A stretch of DNA of 47,553 nucleotides. It comes from Opitutia bacterium. GTDB lineage: Bacteria; Verrucomicrobiota; Verrucomicrobiia; Opitutales; Coraliomargaritaceae. Position 1 is the first letter of the stretch; every line of letters begins with the position of its first letter. The stretch covers positions 1 through 47,553 of the forward strand of contig JAQWIW010000030.1 in NCBI GenBank assembly GCA_029248665.1. The letters run 5' to 3'. The position numbers were made by a program, and so were the translations under genes. This document shows, piece after piece, positions 1-8,199 of this stretch. The notes under the pieces are model-generated. The model was not told where the DNA came from. It did no database searches and saw only the letters and a program-made list of their open reading frames with translations.

Positions 1-2
1 GT

Positions 3-962
3 GAAGGTTCAAAATTAGATGCTATAGCTGTTGAGGAAAATTGGATCTACCGCTTGCCTATGTGGGATTGGGTTGGCGGGCGTACTTCAGAACTTGCTAC
101 AGTCGGCTTATTGCCTGCTGCGCTTCAAGGAATCGTGGTTAGCGATTTACTTGATGGAGCAAAAGCGATGGATGCTGTGACACGAATCAAAGAAACTCGC
201 AAAAACCCAGCAGCCCTTTTGGCACTCTCTTGGTTTCAAGCCACTGATGGAAAAGGCCTTAAAGATATGGTTATTCTTCCATATAAAGACCGCCTTGTAC
301 TTTTTTCCAAATACTTACAACAGTTGATTATGGAATCGCTTGGTAAGGAAACAGATCTCGATGGTAAAGTGGTCAACCAAGGAATCGCTGTTTATGGCAA
401 TAAAGGATCTACCGACCAACATGCTTACGTCCAACAACTCAGAGAAGGAATACATAATTTCTTTGTCACCTTTGTTGAAGTATTAACGGATCGTGAGGGT
501 GACTCTATCACAGTGGATGAAGCTGGAAATTCAACTGGTGATTACTTACATGGCTTTTATTTAGGCACACGAGAAGCACTTGATGAAAAAGATCGAGAAA
601 CTCTTACAGTAACGATTAAAGAGGTTAATACTCAATCTATCGGTCAGTTGATCGCTTTATTTGAGCGAGCTGTCGGTCTCTATGCACATTTAATAAATAT
701 TAATGCCTACCACCAACCAGGGGTTGAAGCAGGAAAAAAAGCAGCTACGAATATACTCAAAATGAAAGAGACTGTCTGCGATTTACTTAAAAAAGAGAAA
801 CCTTCACCTCTTTCTGTTGAAGCCGTAGCAGAAAAAACTTCACTTCAAGGCAATGAGGAATTGATTTTTAAAATACTGTATCGCTTAGCTCATAATTCAT
901 CTTCTAATATTCATATCTCTTCAAATACCTGCTCAACAGAAGCAGAATTTTACTGCCAATAA
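3..962 (+). CDS. pgi: Glucose-6-phosphate isomerase, C-terminal part (5' end outside window)
   Basis: The enzyme interconverts glucose 6-phosphate and fructose 6-phosphate in the cytoplasm. The reading frame is open from base 3 through the left edge, so the start codon lies outside the window; the TTG at 54 is an internal codon, because the frame upstream of it already encodes GSK and family-like sequence. Visible family motifs are [20 protein letters not shown] near the left edge, the [15 protein letters not shown] segment carrying the catalytic His, and GVEAGKKAA near the C-terminus carrying the catalytic Lys. About 320 codons are present, followed by a TAA stop. The motifs resemble the long cyanobacterial/plant-like Pgi form. 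The three genes that follow are on the same strand with gaps of 15, 16 and 6 bases, suggesting one transcript. Identity is secure; the missing N-terminal length is unknown. Confidence 0.93.
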   Translation, partial: EGSKLDAIAVEENWIYRLPMWDWVGGRTSELATVGLLPAALQGIVVSDLLDGAKAMDAVTRIKETRKNPAALLALSWFQATDGKGLKDMVILPYKDRLVLFSKYLQQLIMESLGKETDLDGKVVNQGIAVYGNKGSTDQHAYVQQLREGIHNFFVTFVEVLTDREGDSITVDEAGNSTGDYLHGFYLGTREALDEKDRETLTVTIKEVNTQSIGQLIALFERAVGLYAHLININAYHQPGVEAGKKAATNILKMKETVCDLLKKEKPSPLSVEAVAEKTSLQGNEELIFKILYRLAHNSSSNIHISSNTCSTEAEFYCQ

Positions 963-977
963 AATAGCATTGCTTGT

Positions 978-1349
978 ATGAAAACATTAGTCGCAATTTT
1001 AATCTCATTACTGTTTATACAAGGTTACTTTTTAAATAATAACTCCAAAAAAAATACAGCTTTAATCAAGGAGCACGAAGACGCTGTATTAGCCATAAGC
1101 TATCACGAGAAGAAAAATTCTAAAATAATGAAGCTAATAGAATTTGCTGAAAATAAAAATGCAGACATGGATGCACAACTAAGGGAGCAAAAAATTGCCA
1201 ATTCTGAGCTTAAAACAAAAAATGATGCTCTCAGACATTCAATTAACCAGTTCGAACAAAAAATAAATTCACAAACGATTTTCATTCAGCAAAAAGATAG
1301 TGAAATATTAGTACTAAAGAATGAATTATTGAAATATATCTCAGAATAA
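978..1349 (+). CDS. Hypothetical single-pass membrane protein with coiled coil
   Basis: I do not recognise this 123-residue protein. An N-terminal hydrophobic segment (about residues 3-20) could be a membrane anchor or an uncleaved signal sequence. Residues 30-115 are rich in Lys, Glu, Gln and Asn with Leu/Ile at heptad-like spacing, which suggests a long coiled coil. There is no cysteine pair or catalytic motif. It starts with ATG 15 bases after pgi and stops 16 bases before a small lipoprotein, so it is probably co-transcribed with both. Similar anchor-plus-coiled-coil proteins take part in envelope organisation, but nothing in the sequence decides a role. Codon use and AT-richness match the neighbours. 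Confidence 0.7.
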   Translation: MKTLVAILISLLFIQGYFLNNNSKKNTALIKEHEDAVLAISYHEKKNSKIMKLIEFAENKNADMDAQLREQKIANSELKTKNDALRHSINQFEQKINSQTIFIQQKDSEILVLKNELLKYISE

Positions 1350-1365
1350 GATTAGTTAACTACCT

Positions 1366-1518
1366 ATGAAAACTCAATTACTCGGACTCATAACATTATG
1401 CACACTTCTTTTAACTATGCTTCTCTCGGGATGCATGTCTGCCAACCCTGATGATCAAACTGTGCCATGGGGTCGTCCTGCAGAATGGGAGCGAGACACA
1501 CCCTTTTATGGTGGATAA
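1366..1518 (+). CDS. Small lipoprotein, 50 residues
   Basis: A short ATG-to-TAA frame fits exactly between its neighbours (16 bases after the previous stop, 6 before rsmI). The N-terminus is a textbook lipoprotein signal: MKTQ, a leucine-rich core, then the lipobox LLSGC with Cys at residue 23. The mature part is only 28 residues, ending in a Trp/Pro-rich tail (VPWGRPAEWERDTPFYGG). That conserved-looking tail, the lipobox and the tight operon spacing argue for a real gene despite its size. It is predicted to be lipid-anchored at the inner or outer membrane. Function is unknown; the tail may be a short binding peptide. From memory, small lipoproteins with a PWxRPxxWE-like tail occur in related bacteria, but I could not check this. 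Confidence 0.72.
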   Translation: MKTQLLGLITLCTLLLTMLLSGCMSANPDDQTVPWGRPAEWERDTPFYGG

Positions 1519-1524
1519 TTCCTA

Positions 1525-2232
1525 ATGACAGTAAATATTTCAGGTGGTAGTTTAGCTATTGTCTCAGTTCCTATTGGTAACCTTGGTGATATTTCCGTAA
1601 GAGCTAAAGAAACCTTAGCTACTGCTGATTTAATCGCCTGTGAAGATACCAGAGTCACGGGCAAACTACTGGATAAGCTCAATATCAAAAAGCGTGGAAC
1701 TTTCATTTCCTATCGAGAAGAAAATGAAAAAATACTCTCCGAACAATTAGTCTCTGAGATACAATCGGGTAAAATAATTGCATTAGTTTCAGATGCAGGT
1801 ACACCTGCGATTTCCGACCCAGGCTTTCGTCTCATCAGTGCTTGCCGAAAAGCCAATGTTCAAATTGATGCATTGCCAGGAGCTTGTGCTATAATTAATG
1901 CCCTTGCTCTTTCTGGCTTACCCACTGACTCCTTTTTGTACCAAGGATTTCTACCTCCGAAAACTTCAGCACGGCAGAAATTTTTTAAAAATAATTCTGA
2001 GGCACCTTATACCATCATTATTTATGAGTCCTGCCATCGCATTGAAAAATGCATTAGCGATATTGTCTGCACACTGGGTAGTGATCGCGTCATATCGGTT
2101 TGTCGAGAGATGACAAAACTACACGAAACAGTGTTTACGGGCACTGCTGAATTTGTTTTAGAGCAACTTTCCAAAACAAGTAAAAAAGGCGAGTTTGTTG
2201 TACTTATTGCTAAGCGAAAATTCACCTTATAA
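1525..2232 (+). CDS. rsmI: 16S rRNA (cytidine1402-2'-O)-methyltransferase RsmI
   Basis: RsmI methylates the ribose of C1402 in the decoding centre of 16S rRNA, using S-adenosylmethionine. The tetrapyrrole-methylase-type fold is clear: VPIGNLGDISVRAKETL near the N-terminus, ACEDTRVTGKLL, the SAM-loop motif SDAGTPAISDPGFRLI, and PGACAIINALALSGL. The protein has 235 residues against roughly 280-290 in typical RsmI, and ends right after GEFVVLIAKRK, the last strand of the methyltransferase domain, so the small C-terminal helical domain is absent. The ATG start sits 6 bases after the small lipoprotein. Convergent with rnd, with a 34-base gap and no obvious terminator hairpin. Confidence 0.93.
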   Translation: MTVNISGGSLAIVSVPIGNLGDISVRAKETLATADLIACEDTRVTGKLLDKLNIKKRGTFISYREENEKILSEQLVSEIQSGKIIALVSDAGTPAISDPGFRLISACRKANVQIDALPGACAIINALALSGLPTDSFLYQGFLPPKTSARQKFFKNNSEAPYTIIIYESCHRIEKCISDIVCTLGSDRVISVCREMTKLHETVFTGTAEFVLEQLSKTSKKGEFVVLIAKRKFTL

Positions 2233-2266
2233 AGTGATTACATAGTCGGTAGAACCAACTCAGCTT

Positions 2267-3439
2267 TTATTCTTCGTAGAATGAAGGGATTTTACTCTTA
2301 GTATCCACCCGAATGATGCCTTCACCCTTCAGCAATTTTGATAAATGTTCTCCACAAAATTCATTTCGCCAATCTTGACTTAAAGGATGATCTTCTAAAC
2401 TCGCCTCATTTTGCGAATTAGCATATACAAAGCTTGTAATTTTTGCTCGGTTTGCAATTAAGCTAGAATCAATTTTTGTATTCAAGGACAATCCTTTGAT
2501 AAAGGCCAAAGCAAGGTCGACCTGAGCTTCTAAAGCATCTTCTTTTTCAAAATTAGAAAATCCATTCTCAAGAGGAGCTATTTTTTCATGCAAACCTCGA
2601 TCAATTGCTTCCCACAAACTTCCACTAAATTTTCTCAAAAAACGTCTTCCTAAATTCATCGTTTTCAACTCCTCCATGGATTTAGGAGGCGATTTCACAA
2701 GTTTAATTATCACTTCATCCGGCAAAACAAAAGTACGAGGTAGATTTTGTTTGCGAGCAGAAATCTCACGCCAAATGAAAATTGATCGCAATAATATTTT
2801 TTGCTTAAAATTCAGCGACCCACTATTTTTAACTTTAGGCGAAATTTCCAATGGATCTTTTTCTATATATAAAGCTTCGTTTTCATACATTTGCATCTCT
2901 TGAAGCACCCATTTTTTATAATTTAAGTCATCTGACTTTTTCAAAATAGCATTCATTAAGTCGACACCATAACAGACATCTTCTTTGGCGTATTCAATTT
3001 GACTCTCGCTTAAAGGTCGAGCCACCCAATCTGACTTTGTTTCAGATTTTTCAATACGAATTGAAAGCACCTTTTTTAATAATTCAGATAAGGATATTGT
3101 TGAACTCAATCCGATAAAGCCTGCAGAGCGTTGTGTATCAAAAATATTTCTAGGGAAAGCTTTAGAAATACGAGTCAATATGACCAAGTCTTGTACAGCA
3201 TCATGAAGTATTTTTGTTGTATTCGGATCAGAAAGCAATTCACCTAAAGCAGAAAAATCTTTAATCGTAACCCCGTCGATCAAATCCACTGAGCCGTCTG
3301 GATACCCTACTTGGATCAATCCTAGTATTGGGTAATAAGTTTTTTCCCAGACAAATTCGGTGTCTAAAGCCACTGCTCCTGCGGATATTCCCTTTTTTAC
3401 AACACTGATTAAGCCCTCTTCCGTATTTATTATATTCAT
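2267..3439 (-). CDS. rnd: Ribonuclease D-like 3'-5' exonuclease
   Basis: RNase D is a DEDD-family exonuclease that trims tRNA precursors and other structured RNAs. The metal-binding residues are all present: DTE at residues 26-28 (ExoI), Asp84 in LHDAVQDL (ExoII), and Tyr150/Asp154 in YAKED (ExoIII, DEDDy type). An HRDC-like helical region covers about residues 205-290, followed by a divergent C-terminal region. Length (390) is near that of E. coli RNase D. The ATG start lies about 105 bases from the oppositely oriented tRNA-Asp gene. Specificity for tRNA cannot be told from other DEDDy exonucleases by reading alone, but the DEDDy plus HRDC layout fits RNase D best. Confidence 0.88.
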   Translation of the reverse strand: MNIINTEEGLISVVKKGISAGAVALDTEFVWEKTYYPILGLIQVGYPDGSVDLIDGVTIKDFSALGELLSDPNTTKILHDAVQDLVILTRISKAFPRNIFDTQRSAGFIGLSSTISLSELLKKVLSIRIEKSETKSDWVARPLSESQIEYAKEDVCYGVDLMNAILKKSDDLNYKKWVLQEMQMYENEALYIEKDPLEISPKVKNSGSLNFKQKILLRSIFIWREISARKQNLPRTFVLPDEVIIKLVKSPPKSMEELKTMNLGRRFLRKFSGSLWEAIDRGLHEKIAPLENGFSNFEKEDALEAQVDLALAFIKGLSLNTKIDSSLIANRAKITSFVYANSQNEASLEDHPLSQDWRNEFCGEHLSKLLKGEGIIRVDTKSKIPSFYEE

Positions 3440-3503
3440 TGGTCTTCGGTAACCTAGAGTATATATTAGATTTTAAACAGTATAAAAATAATAAAAACAT
3501 CTC

Positions 3504-3531
3504 TTGACTTCAAATCACGCCTTTCTACTGT
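3504..3531 (+). promoter_or_regulatory. Candidate sigma70-type promoter for tRNA-Asp
   Basis: TTGACT at 3504-3509 is a near-consensus -35 box. After a 16-base spacer comes TACTGT at 3526-3531, a weak -10 match. This would put transcription start a few bases upstream of the tRNA 5' end at 3545. The upstream 60 bases are strongly AT-rich, as in UP elements. The -10 is poor, so this is a candidate only. Confidence 0.35.
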
Positions 3532-3544
3532 TTCATCTTCCAAA

Positions 3545-3621
<77 letters not shown>

Positions 3622-3626
3622 CTTTG

Positions 3627-3662
3627 AAAAAGCCCGTAGTAGTAAAATACTATGGGTTTTTT
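3627..3662. terminator. Rho-independent terminator between tRNA-Asp and the phosphohexomutase gene
   Basis: An 11-pair stem (3631-3641 with 3648-3658, including G-U pairs) with a six-base loop GTAAAA is preceded by AAAA and followed by TTTT, with more T-rich sequence beyond. It lies just after the tRNA and ends 3 bases before the stop of the leftward gene at 3666. With A-runs on one side and T-runs on the other, it can serve both directions. Confidence 0.85.
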
Positions 3663-3665
3663 ATT

Positions 3666-5627
3666 TTATTCCGCACGCGTGTGGGCATCCGCCTCAATTA
3701 ATTCCATGAATTGCTTCATAGCTGAGCCAACTTCTGATTTAATTTTAGTCAATACATCCTCTTCTGATAAAGACTTTTGACCAAAAACATAAAATTTAAT
3801 CTTAGGCTCAGTTCCTGAACCACGCACAGCAAAGCTATATCCGTGACTGCATTCTAAAAAGAAGAAATCTTGTTTAGGAATCATTTCACCATCTTCATCA
3901 TAAATATCACTCACTCCAAAATCTTTGACTGCATTTACTTTGATTTCACCAAAGTCCTTTGGTGGATTTTCACGATAGGATTTTAAAATATTTGCAATTT
4001 TTTGAACTCCTACAGCACCTTCATAATAAATATTGATCATTTTTTCAGCAAAGAAACCATGCTTTAAATAAAGCCCATCTAAGGCCTCCATAACAGTAAG
4101 GTTTTCTGACTTATAATATGCTGCCATTTCAGCGAATAATATCGCAGCTGCATTTGCGTCTTTATCTCTGACCACGTCATGAGCGAGATAGCCGTAGCTT
4201 TCCTCACCTCCACAGACAAAATATGTTGCATAATCCATCATGATGTCTGCACGCACATCAGGATCGGTAATATCATAGTTGATTGCGATGCCTTCAGCAT
4301 CTTTATACTTAACCGACATCTCTGCTTCGTAATTGGCTAATTTTTTTCCAATCCATTTAAACCCAGTTAAAGTATTCACGACCTTAAGACCATGTGCCTT
4401 ACCAATCGCATCTTGCATCGGGGTGGTGACAAATGTTTTAATTAAAGCAGCATTTTCACTCCCTTCTTCGGGCAAAACTTTACGCTCTTTTAATGTTTTT
4501 ATACGGTAATCGGCCATTAATGATCCAATTTGGTTTCCTGAAAGCAATTTCATTAATCCGTCCCCCCCGTCTCGAACTGCCACACCCATCCGATCCGCAT
4601 CTGGATCGGTTGCAATCACTACATCGGCCCTTACAAATTCGGCTTTGTCTAAGGCCATCTTAAGAGCAGAGGCATTTTCCGGATTGGGCGAAACCACAGT
4701 TGGAAATGCAGAATCCATGACGTTTTGTTCCTCTACGCAATGAACTTCGATTCCCATTTCTTCAAGTAATGGAACTGAAATAACAGCACCTGTTCCATGA
4801 ATTGGAGAAAAGACAACTTTCAGACTATCTTCACCGCTTGAAGCTTCATCAGATAGTATTTCTTTTAATAGTGTTTTATAAGCATCGTCTGCTCTTTCAC
4901 CTAGGCTTATAACGCCCTTTAAGTGTTTTTCTAAGAATGGAATCGTAGTGGATAGATCCACAGCATTCACTGCATCAACAATACTTTTTGCATGTGGCTC
5001 CACTACTTGTGCACCGTCTTCAAAATAAACCTTAAAACCATTATCATGATAGGGGTTGTGGCTTGCCGTAATTACAGCTCCACAATGTGCTTTATAATGT
5101 CGAACCGAAAAACTTAATTGAGGGGTCGATCGAGCATCTTCAAAAATAATCGCTTGTCCGCCAAGCTGATTCCAAGTTGACGCACAAAGTTCACAAAAAT
5201 GACGGGAAAAGTAACGAACATCGTGAGCGATAACAAATCTCGGAATATCAATACTGCCTTTAGACTTCAGGTATTGTGATACATAATGATAAAGCCCAAT
5301 AGTCGCCTTAATAATGGTAAAGTCATTTAAGACATTGGTTCCTACAGCTGGCTTCAAGGGCGTTTTAGCTTCTCCCTCTTCTAATTCATAACTCGTAGAA
5401 ATTCTACCAATAGTTCGCCCACGCATTCCTCCAGTACCAAAAGCAAGATTACGATAAAATCGATCGTTCAATTCCTCCCAAGCATTTGTAGAAATCAATT
5501 CCTCAATCGAAGCTTTCACCCATTTGGGCATAAAATCGGATTCTAGCCACTGGCTGATATTCTCAGCTGAGCTTTCAAATAATTCGCCTTTTTCTTTGGC
5601 CACTAATAATGCATCTTTTAAACTCAT
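3666..5627 (-). CDS. Phosphoglucomutase/phosphomannomutase (PGM2-type alpha-D-phosphohexomutase)
   Basis: The enzyme moves phosphate between C1 and C6 of a hexose, linking glucose 6-phosphate to glucose 1-phosphate. All four family signatures are visible: GTGGMRG at residues 65-70, the phosphoserine loop TASHNPYHDNGFK with Ser189, the metal loop DPDADRMGVAV, the sugar loop GGEESYGYL, and the phosphate loop RGSGTEPKIKF near the C-terminus. At 653 residues it matches the long PGM2-like subgroup rather than the shorter AlgC-like or GlmM forms. It starts 4 bases after the stop of the UDP-sugar pyrophosphorylase gene, so the two are almost surely one operon making UDP-glucose or a related sugar nucleotide. 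Glucose versus mannose preference cannot be read from the sequence. Confidence 0.92.
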   Translation of the reverse strand: MSLKDALLVAKEKGELFESSAENISQWLESDFMPKWVKASIEELISTNAWEELNDRFYRNLAFGTGGMRGRTIGRISTSYELEEGEAKTPLKPAVGTNVLNDFTIIKATIGLYHYVSQYLKSKGSIDIPRFVIAHDVRYFSRHFCELCASTWNQLGGQAIIFEDARSTPQLSFSVRHYKAHCGAVITASHNPYHDNGFKVYFEDGAQVVEPHAKSIVDAVNAVDLSTTIPFLEKHLKGVISLGERADDAYKTLLKEILSDEASSGEDSLKVVFSPIHGTGAVISVPLLEEMGIEVHCVEEQNVMDSAFPTVVSPNPENASALKMALDKAEFVRADVVIATDPDADRMGVAVRDGGDGLMKLLSGNQIGSLMADYRIKTLKERKVLPEEGSENAALIKTFVTTPMQDAIGKAHGLKVVNTLTGFKWIGKKLANYEAEMSVKYKDAEGIAINYDITDPDVRADIMMDYATYFVCGGEESYGYLAHDVVRDKDANAAAILFAEMAAYYKSENLTVMEALDGLYLKHGFFAEKMINIYYEGAVGVQKIANILKSYRENPPKDFGEIKVNAVKDFGVSDIYDEDGEMIPKQDFFFLECSHGYSFAVRGSGTEPKIKFYVFGQKSLSEEDVLTKIKSEVGSAMKQFMELIEADAHTRAE

Positions 5628-5631
5628 TACT

Positions 5632-7077
5632 TTATTCTATAATTGTTCCTAGTTCTATGGTTGGTTTGTTTTTTAAATTATTCCATTGATTGATAAAATC
5701 TTCTTCGTCCATGGCAAAGCGATAATTAATTTCAAAAGAAAAATCTTTTGTTTTGTTCCCTTCAGGACTTATGTCCAATTCTACACCTGCCGCATTAAGC
5801 CAACGAATAGCCTGATTTAATTGATCCTTTTGACAAGATTTAGGTGAATCAATTCCATCAGCATTCTTCACTGGACTAAAATTATCATTTCTTAACCCTT
5901 CAATAATCACTGTATTGTTCGCTTTAGATAAAGCATCGAACACAAACATTTCAAATTTAACCCCGTTTAATTCCTTTGGTGATTCGTATTCGCCTGATCC
6001 ATTAATAAAAGGAATTTTCTTTACCGCTTTGTGGTAAGGAAGCTTGTCCGCACTTGAAGCACTTCCAACTCGCTCAATAAAATCACGATCAAATAAATGA
6101 ATTGCTACACTTCCAGAGCGAAAAACAATTTCACCATTTTCATCTAATAGTTCCTGCATCGCTTTGGGCATATCGCTATATTCTACGACAAGATTGTTGC
6201 CCTCATATTGACAAAATATACCTACTTTTTCCAAAGGGTAGGCTTTAGGTATCATTTTACTGGATAATTCAGATTGATTCAAAACATGAAAGCCAATGAA
6301 GGCGGGATCAATACAAGAAACTAATGGGTTATCCACTTGGAAATAACTCAGGACATCAATGCCTTCTTTGCGCATTTTTTCGGTAGCTCCACTGTCAACA
6401 AGTGCTCTCAAAGAACCCCCATGTCCATTTGGCGTCATGACTACTTTGCCTTTTTCTTCTAAGAGAATTTTGCCATTGAGATCCACTGCAGGGAATAAAG
6501 CTTGCGAAAAGAAAAATAGTGATTCTTTAGGCATACCAAAATAGTTATTGGCTTCAAAAGCCTCTATCGTCGTTTTGTGATTGATTGCACTCGTCATAAT
6601 AAACCAAGGAATCGCAACACCGTAGCGCTCACTAGCTCGAGTGATTTTATTCGCAAACACTTCAAATAGAGATTTTTGACTCAAAGGTGTTACAACAAAA
6701 GTTCCTTTCGGTCCATCATAGCCAAGACGAGTTCCCTGCCCTCCAGCCACAGTAAAAGCTGCGACACGACCCTCTTTAATAACACTCTCACCCAAAGACT
6801 TTGCTTTTTCCCACAGAGCAGAATCACCTCCATTTTCAGGCAAAGAAATATAATCCGCCGGCTTTAAAGCATCCCAATTAAAGTCGGCTTCCTTTTCGTT
6901 ACCTAAAACAAGACGGTCTACTTGGGTCTTTAGCTCATTTAAATCAATTGATTGTACCTGCTCTAAAAAAGTCTTCTGTTCAGCTTCACTTAATTTTGAG
7001 TAAAAATTAAAAACATGTTCTTGCCCTAAATCACTCAGTTTTTCTTTAGTTTCATTTACTGTTTTTGATGCTACCAT
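5632..7077 (-). CDS. Eukaryotic-type UTP-sugar-1-phosphate uridylyltransferase (UDPGP family)
   Basis: This family makes UDP-glucose, UDP-GlcNAc or UDP-GalNAc from UTP and a sugar 1-phosphate. The nucleotide-binding loop VAGGQGTRLGYDGPKG is at residues 110-125, followed by TPNGHGG, the YFQVDNPLVSCIDPAF segment that binds sugar and metal, and KAYPLEKVG. Together these match the UDPGP fold (UGP/UAP1-like), which is standard in eukaryotes and seen in some bacteria, and not the bacterial GalU family. The 481-residue length fits. The stop is 4 bases from the start of the phosphohexomutase, so glucose 1-phosphate is a likely substrate, giving UDP-glucose. GlcNAc 1-phosphate is a real alternative, because the UAP1 branch shares these motifs. 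Confidence 0.88.
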   Translation of the reverse strand: MVASKTVNETKEKLSDLGQEHVFNFYSKLSEAEQKTFLEQVQSIDLNELKTQVDRLVLGNEKEADFNWDALKPADYISLPENGGDSALWEKAKSLGESVIKEGRVAAFTVAGGQGTRLGYDGPKGTFVVTPLSQKSLFEVFANKITRASERYGVAIPWFIMTSAINHKTTIEAFEANNYFGMPKESLFFFSQALFPAVDLNGKILLEEKGKVVMTPNGHGGSLRALVDSGATEKMRKEGIDVLSYFQVDNPLVSCIDPAFIGFHVLNQSELSSKMIPKAYPLEKVGIFCQYEGNNLVVEYSDMPKAMQELLDENGEIVFRSGSVAIHLFDRDFIERVGSASSADKLPYHKAVKKIPFINGSGEYESPKELNGVKFEMFVFDALSKANNTVIIEGLRNDNFSPVKNADGIDSPKSCQKDQLNQAIRWLNAAGVELDISPEGNKTKDFSFEINYRFAMDEEDFINQWNNLKNKPTIELGTIIE

Positions 7078-7143
7078 GGGATTCTTTGCTAGTATATTTT
7101 CTTAAAGAATCAAGGGATATATATAATAAGCAGTCAATTTCAT

Positions 7144-7452
7144 CTATTCGTCATTAAAGCGAAATAATAATTCGTCGGGGCGAGCATAGCCAAGGCGTTG
7201 CCTAGCCACCCTTTCAAGAAATTCATCGTCTTCAAGTAGACGTTTGAAATAGGCTTCTTTTCTTTTGAATTCATTCTCTGCTTCGAGAAGCCTCAACTCT
7301 AATCGACTCTCTCTTATCTGAAAATTTTTCAATTCATTATAGGTGCGAATGACGAGCCCAGAAAAAAAGATAATTAAAAGTACCAAGAGCAAGACAGGCA
7401 TGGTGAACCATAAACTAGTTCGATTCAGCAAGCGTGTTATCTTTTTTAGCAT
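7144..7452 (-). CDS. FtsB/DivIC-like septum formation initiator protein
   Basis: A 102-residue bitopic protein: a short cytoplasmic N-terminus, one transmembrane helix at about residues 14-35, then a periplasmic coiled coil (about 38-75) rich in Glu, Arg and Leu. It ends in the motif VARQRLGYARPDELLF, typical of the FtsB/DivIC family (R-x-x-LG-x-x-xP-E). These proteins bridge FtsL and FtsQ in the divisome. Position and length match. I do not give a firm gene symbol because FtsB and DivIC cannot be separated here. No ftsL or ftsQ is nearby; the neighbours are endonuclease III and the UDP-sugar pyrophosphorylase. Confidence 0.82.
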   Translation of the reverse strand: MLKKITRLLNRTSLWFTMPVLLLVLLIIFFSGLVIRTYNELKNFQIRESRLELRLLEAENEFKRKEAYFKRLLEDDEFLERVARQRLGYARPDELLFRFNDE

Positions 7453-7483
7453 AACTATAAATAAAACAATATCACCGTTGAAT

Positions 7484-7509
7484 GAAAAGCGAAAACGAAA
7501 AGCGAAAAA
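7484..7509. repeat. 13-base direct tandem repeat in the nth-ftsB gap
   Basis: Two near-perfect tandem copies of GAAAAGCGAAAAC lie at 7484-7496 and 7497-7509 (last base differs). Just beyond, at 7519-7532, is CCTAA-TCGC-TTAGG, which read on the minus strand is a 5-pair hairpin with a GCGA (GNRA-type) loop. The hairpin is too short, and its T-run too distant, for a clear terminator. This is the only noteworthy content of the 86-base gap. Confidence 0.6.
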
Positions 7510-7538
7510 TAGGAGGTTCCTAATCGCTTAGGTTCGCT

Positions 7539-8192
7539 CTATGATTTCTTTGTTTTTTTCGGGTGTTTTCTATTTGGATATAAGATGTGGCAGAGCTCAC
7601 AATCAAGCCCTTGGCAACCTCTTGCTGTACAAAATTCTCGACCATAGAAAATAATTTGTAGGTGTAATTGATTCCATCGATCTTGAGGGAAGAGGCGTTT
7701 TAAATCTCGCTCCGTTGTTTGAACATTTTTGCCCGAGGTCAGTCCCCAACGTTGGGCTAAACGATGGATATGCGTATCCACTGGGAAAGCGGGGACTCCA
7801 AAAGCTTGAGACATCACTACAGATGCAGTTTTATGCCCAACAGCAGGCAATTCTTCTAGAAGCTCTAATTTCTGAGGAACTTCTCCTTTATATTTTTCGA
7901 CCAAAATCTTTGATAAATTAAAAATTCCTTTTGATTTCATTGGAGCTAAGCCGCAAGGCCGAACAATATCGGCAATCACTTCTTGTGATAATTGACTCAT
8001 GTCGAAAGGATTATCCGCTTTAGCAAATAACTTAGGGGTAATCTGATTGACCCGTACATCCGTACATTGTGCGGATAATAAAACAGCGATTAGCAAAGTA
8101 TAAGGATCTTTATGATCTAGGGGAATCGGCGTTTCTGGGTATTTTTTGCCTAAATAATCATCAACAAAGACTGCCCGTTCTTTTTTTGTCAT
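7539..8192 (-). CDS. nth: Endonuclease III-type DNA glycosylase/AP lyase with atypical Cys cluster
   Basis: Nth excises oxidised pyrimidines and nicks abasic sites. The helix-hairpin-helix LPAVGHKTASVV contains the catalytic Lys121, and PVDTHIHRLAQRWGL contains the catalytic Asp139, both at expected positions. The usual C-terminal 4Fe-4S motif is C-X6-C-X2-C-X5-C. Here the cysteines are 188, 193, 198 and 201, i.e. C-X4-C-X4-C-X2-C, and there is none where the fourth ligand should be. The cluster may be lost or bound differently. Length (217) is normal. It starts 7 bases after the nadB stop, so it is probably co-transcribed with nadB and panC. Confidence 0.9.
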   Translation of the reverse strand: MTKKERAVFVDDYLGKKYPETPIPLDHKDPYTLLIAVLLSAQCTDVRVNQITPKLFAKADNPFDMSQLSQEVIADIVRPCGLAPMKSKGIFNLSKILVEKYKGEVPQKLELLEELPAVGHKTASVVMSQAFGVPAFPVDTHIHRLAQRWGLTSGKNVQTTERDLKRLFPQDRWNQLHLQIIFYGREFCTARGCQGLDCELCHILYPNRKHPKKTKKS

Positions 8193-8199
8193 AGTTATT

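Noticed and set aside
54-962. Pgi start at TTG 54 giving a complete 302-residue protein
   Set aside because: The same frame is open and encodes family-like sequence from base 3, so the TTG is internal and the gene is truncated by the window edge.
7510-7532. Hairpin with GCGA loop after nth as a terminator
   Set aside because: The stem has only five pairs and no T-run follows directly; it is noted with the neighbouring repeat instead.
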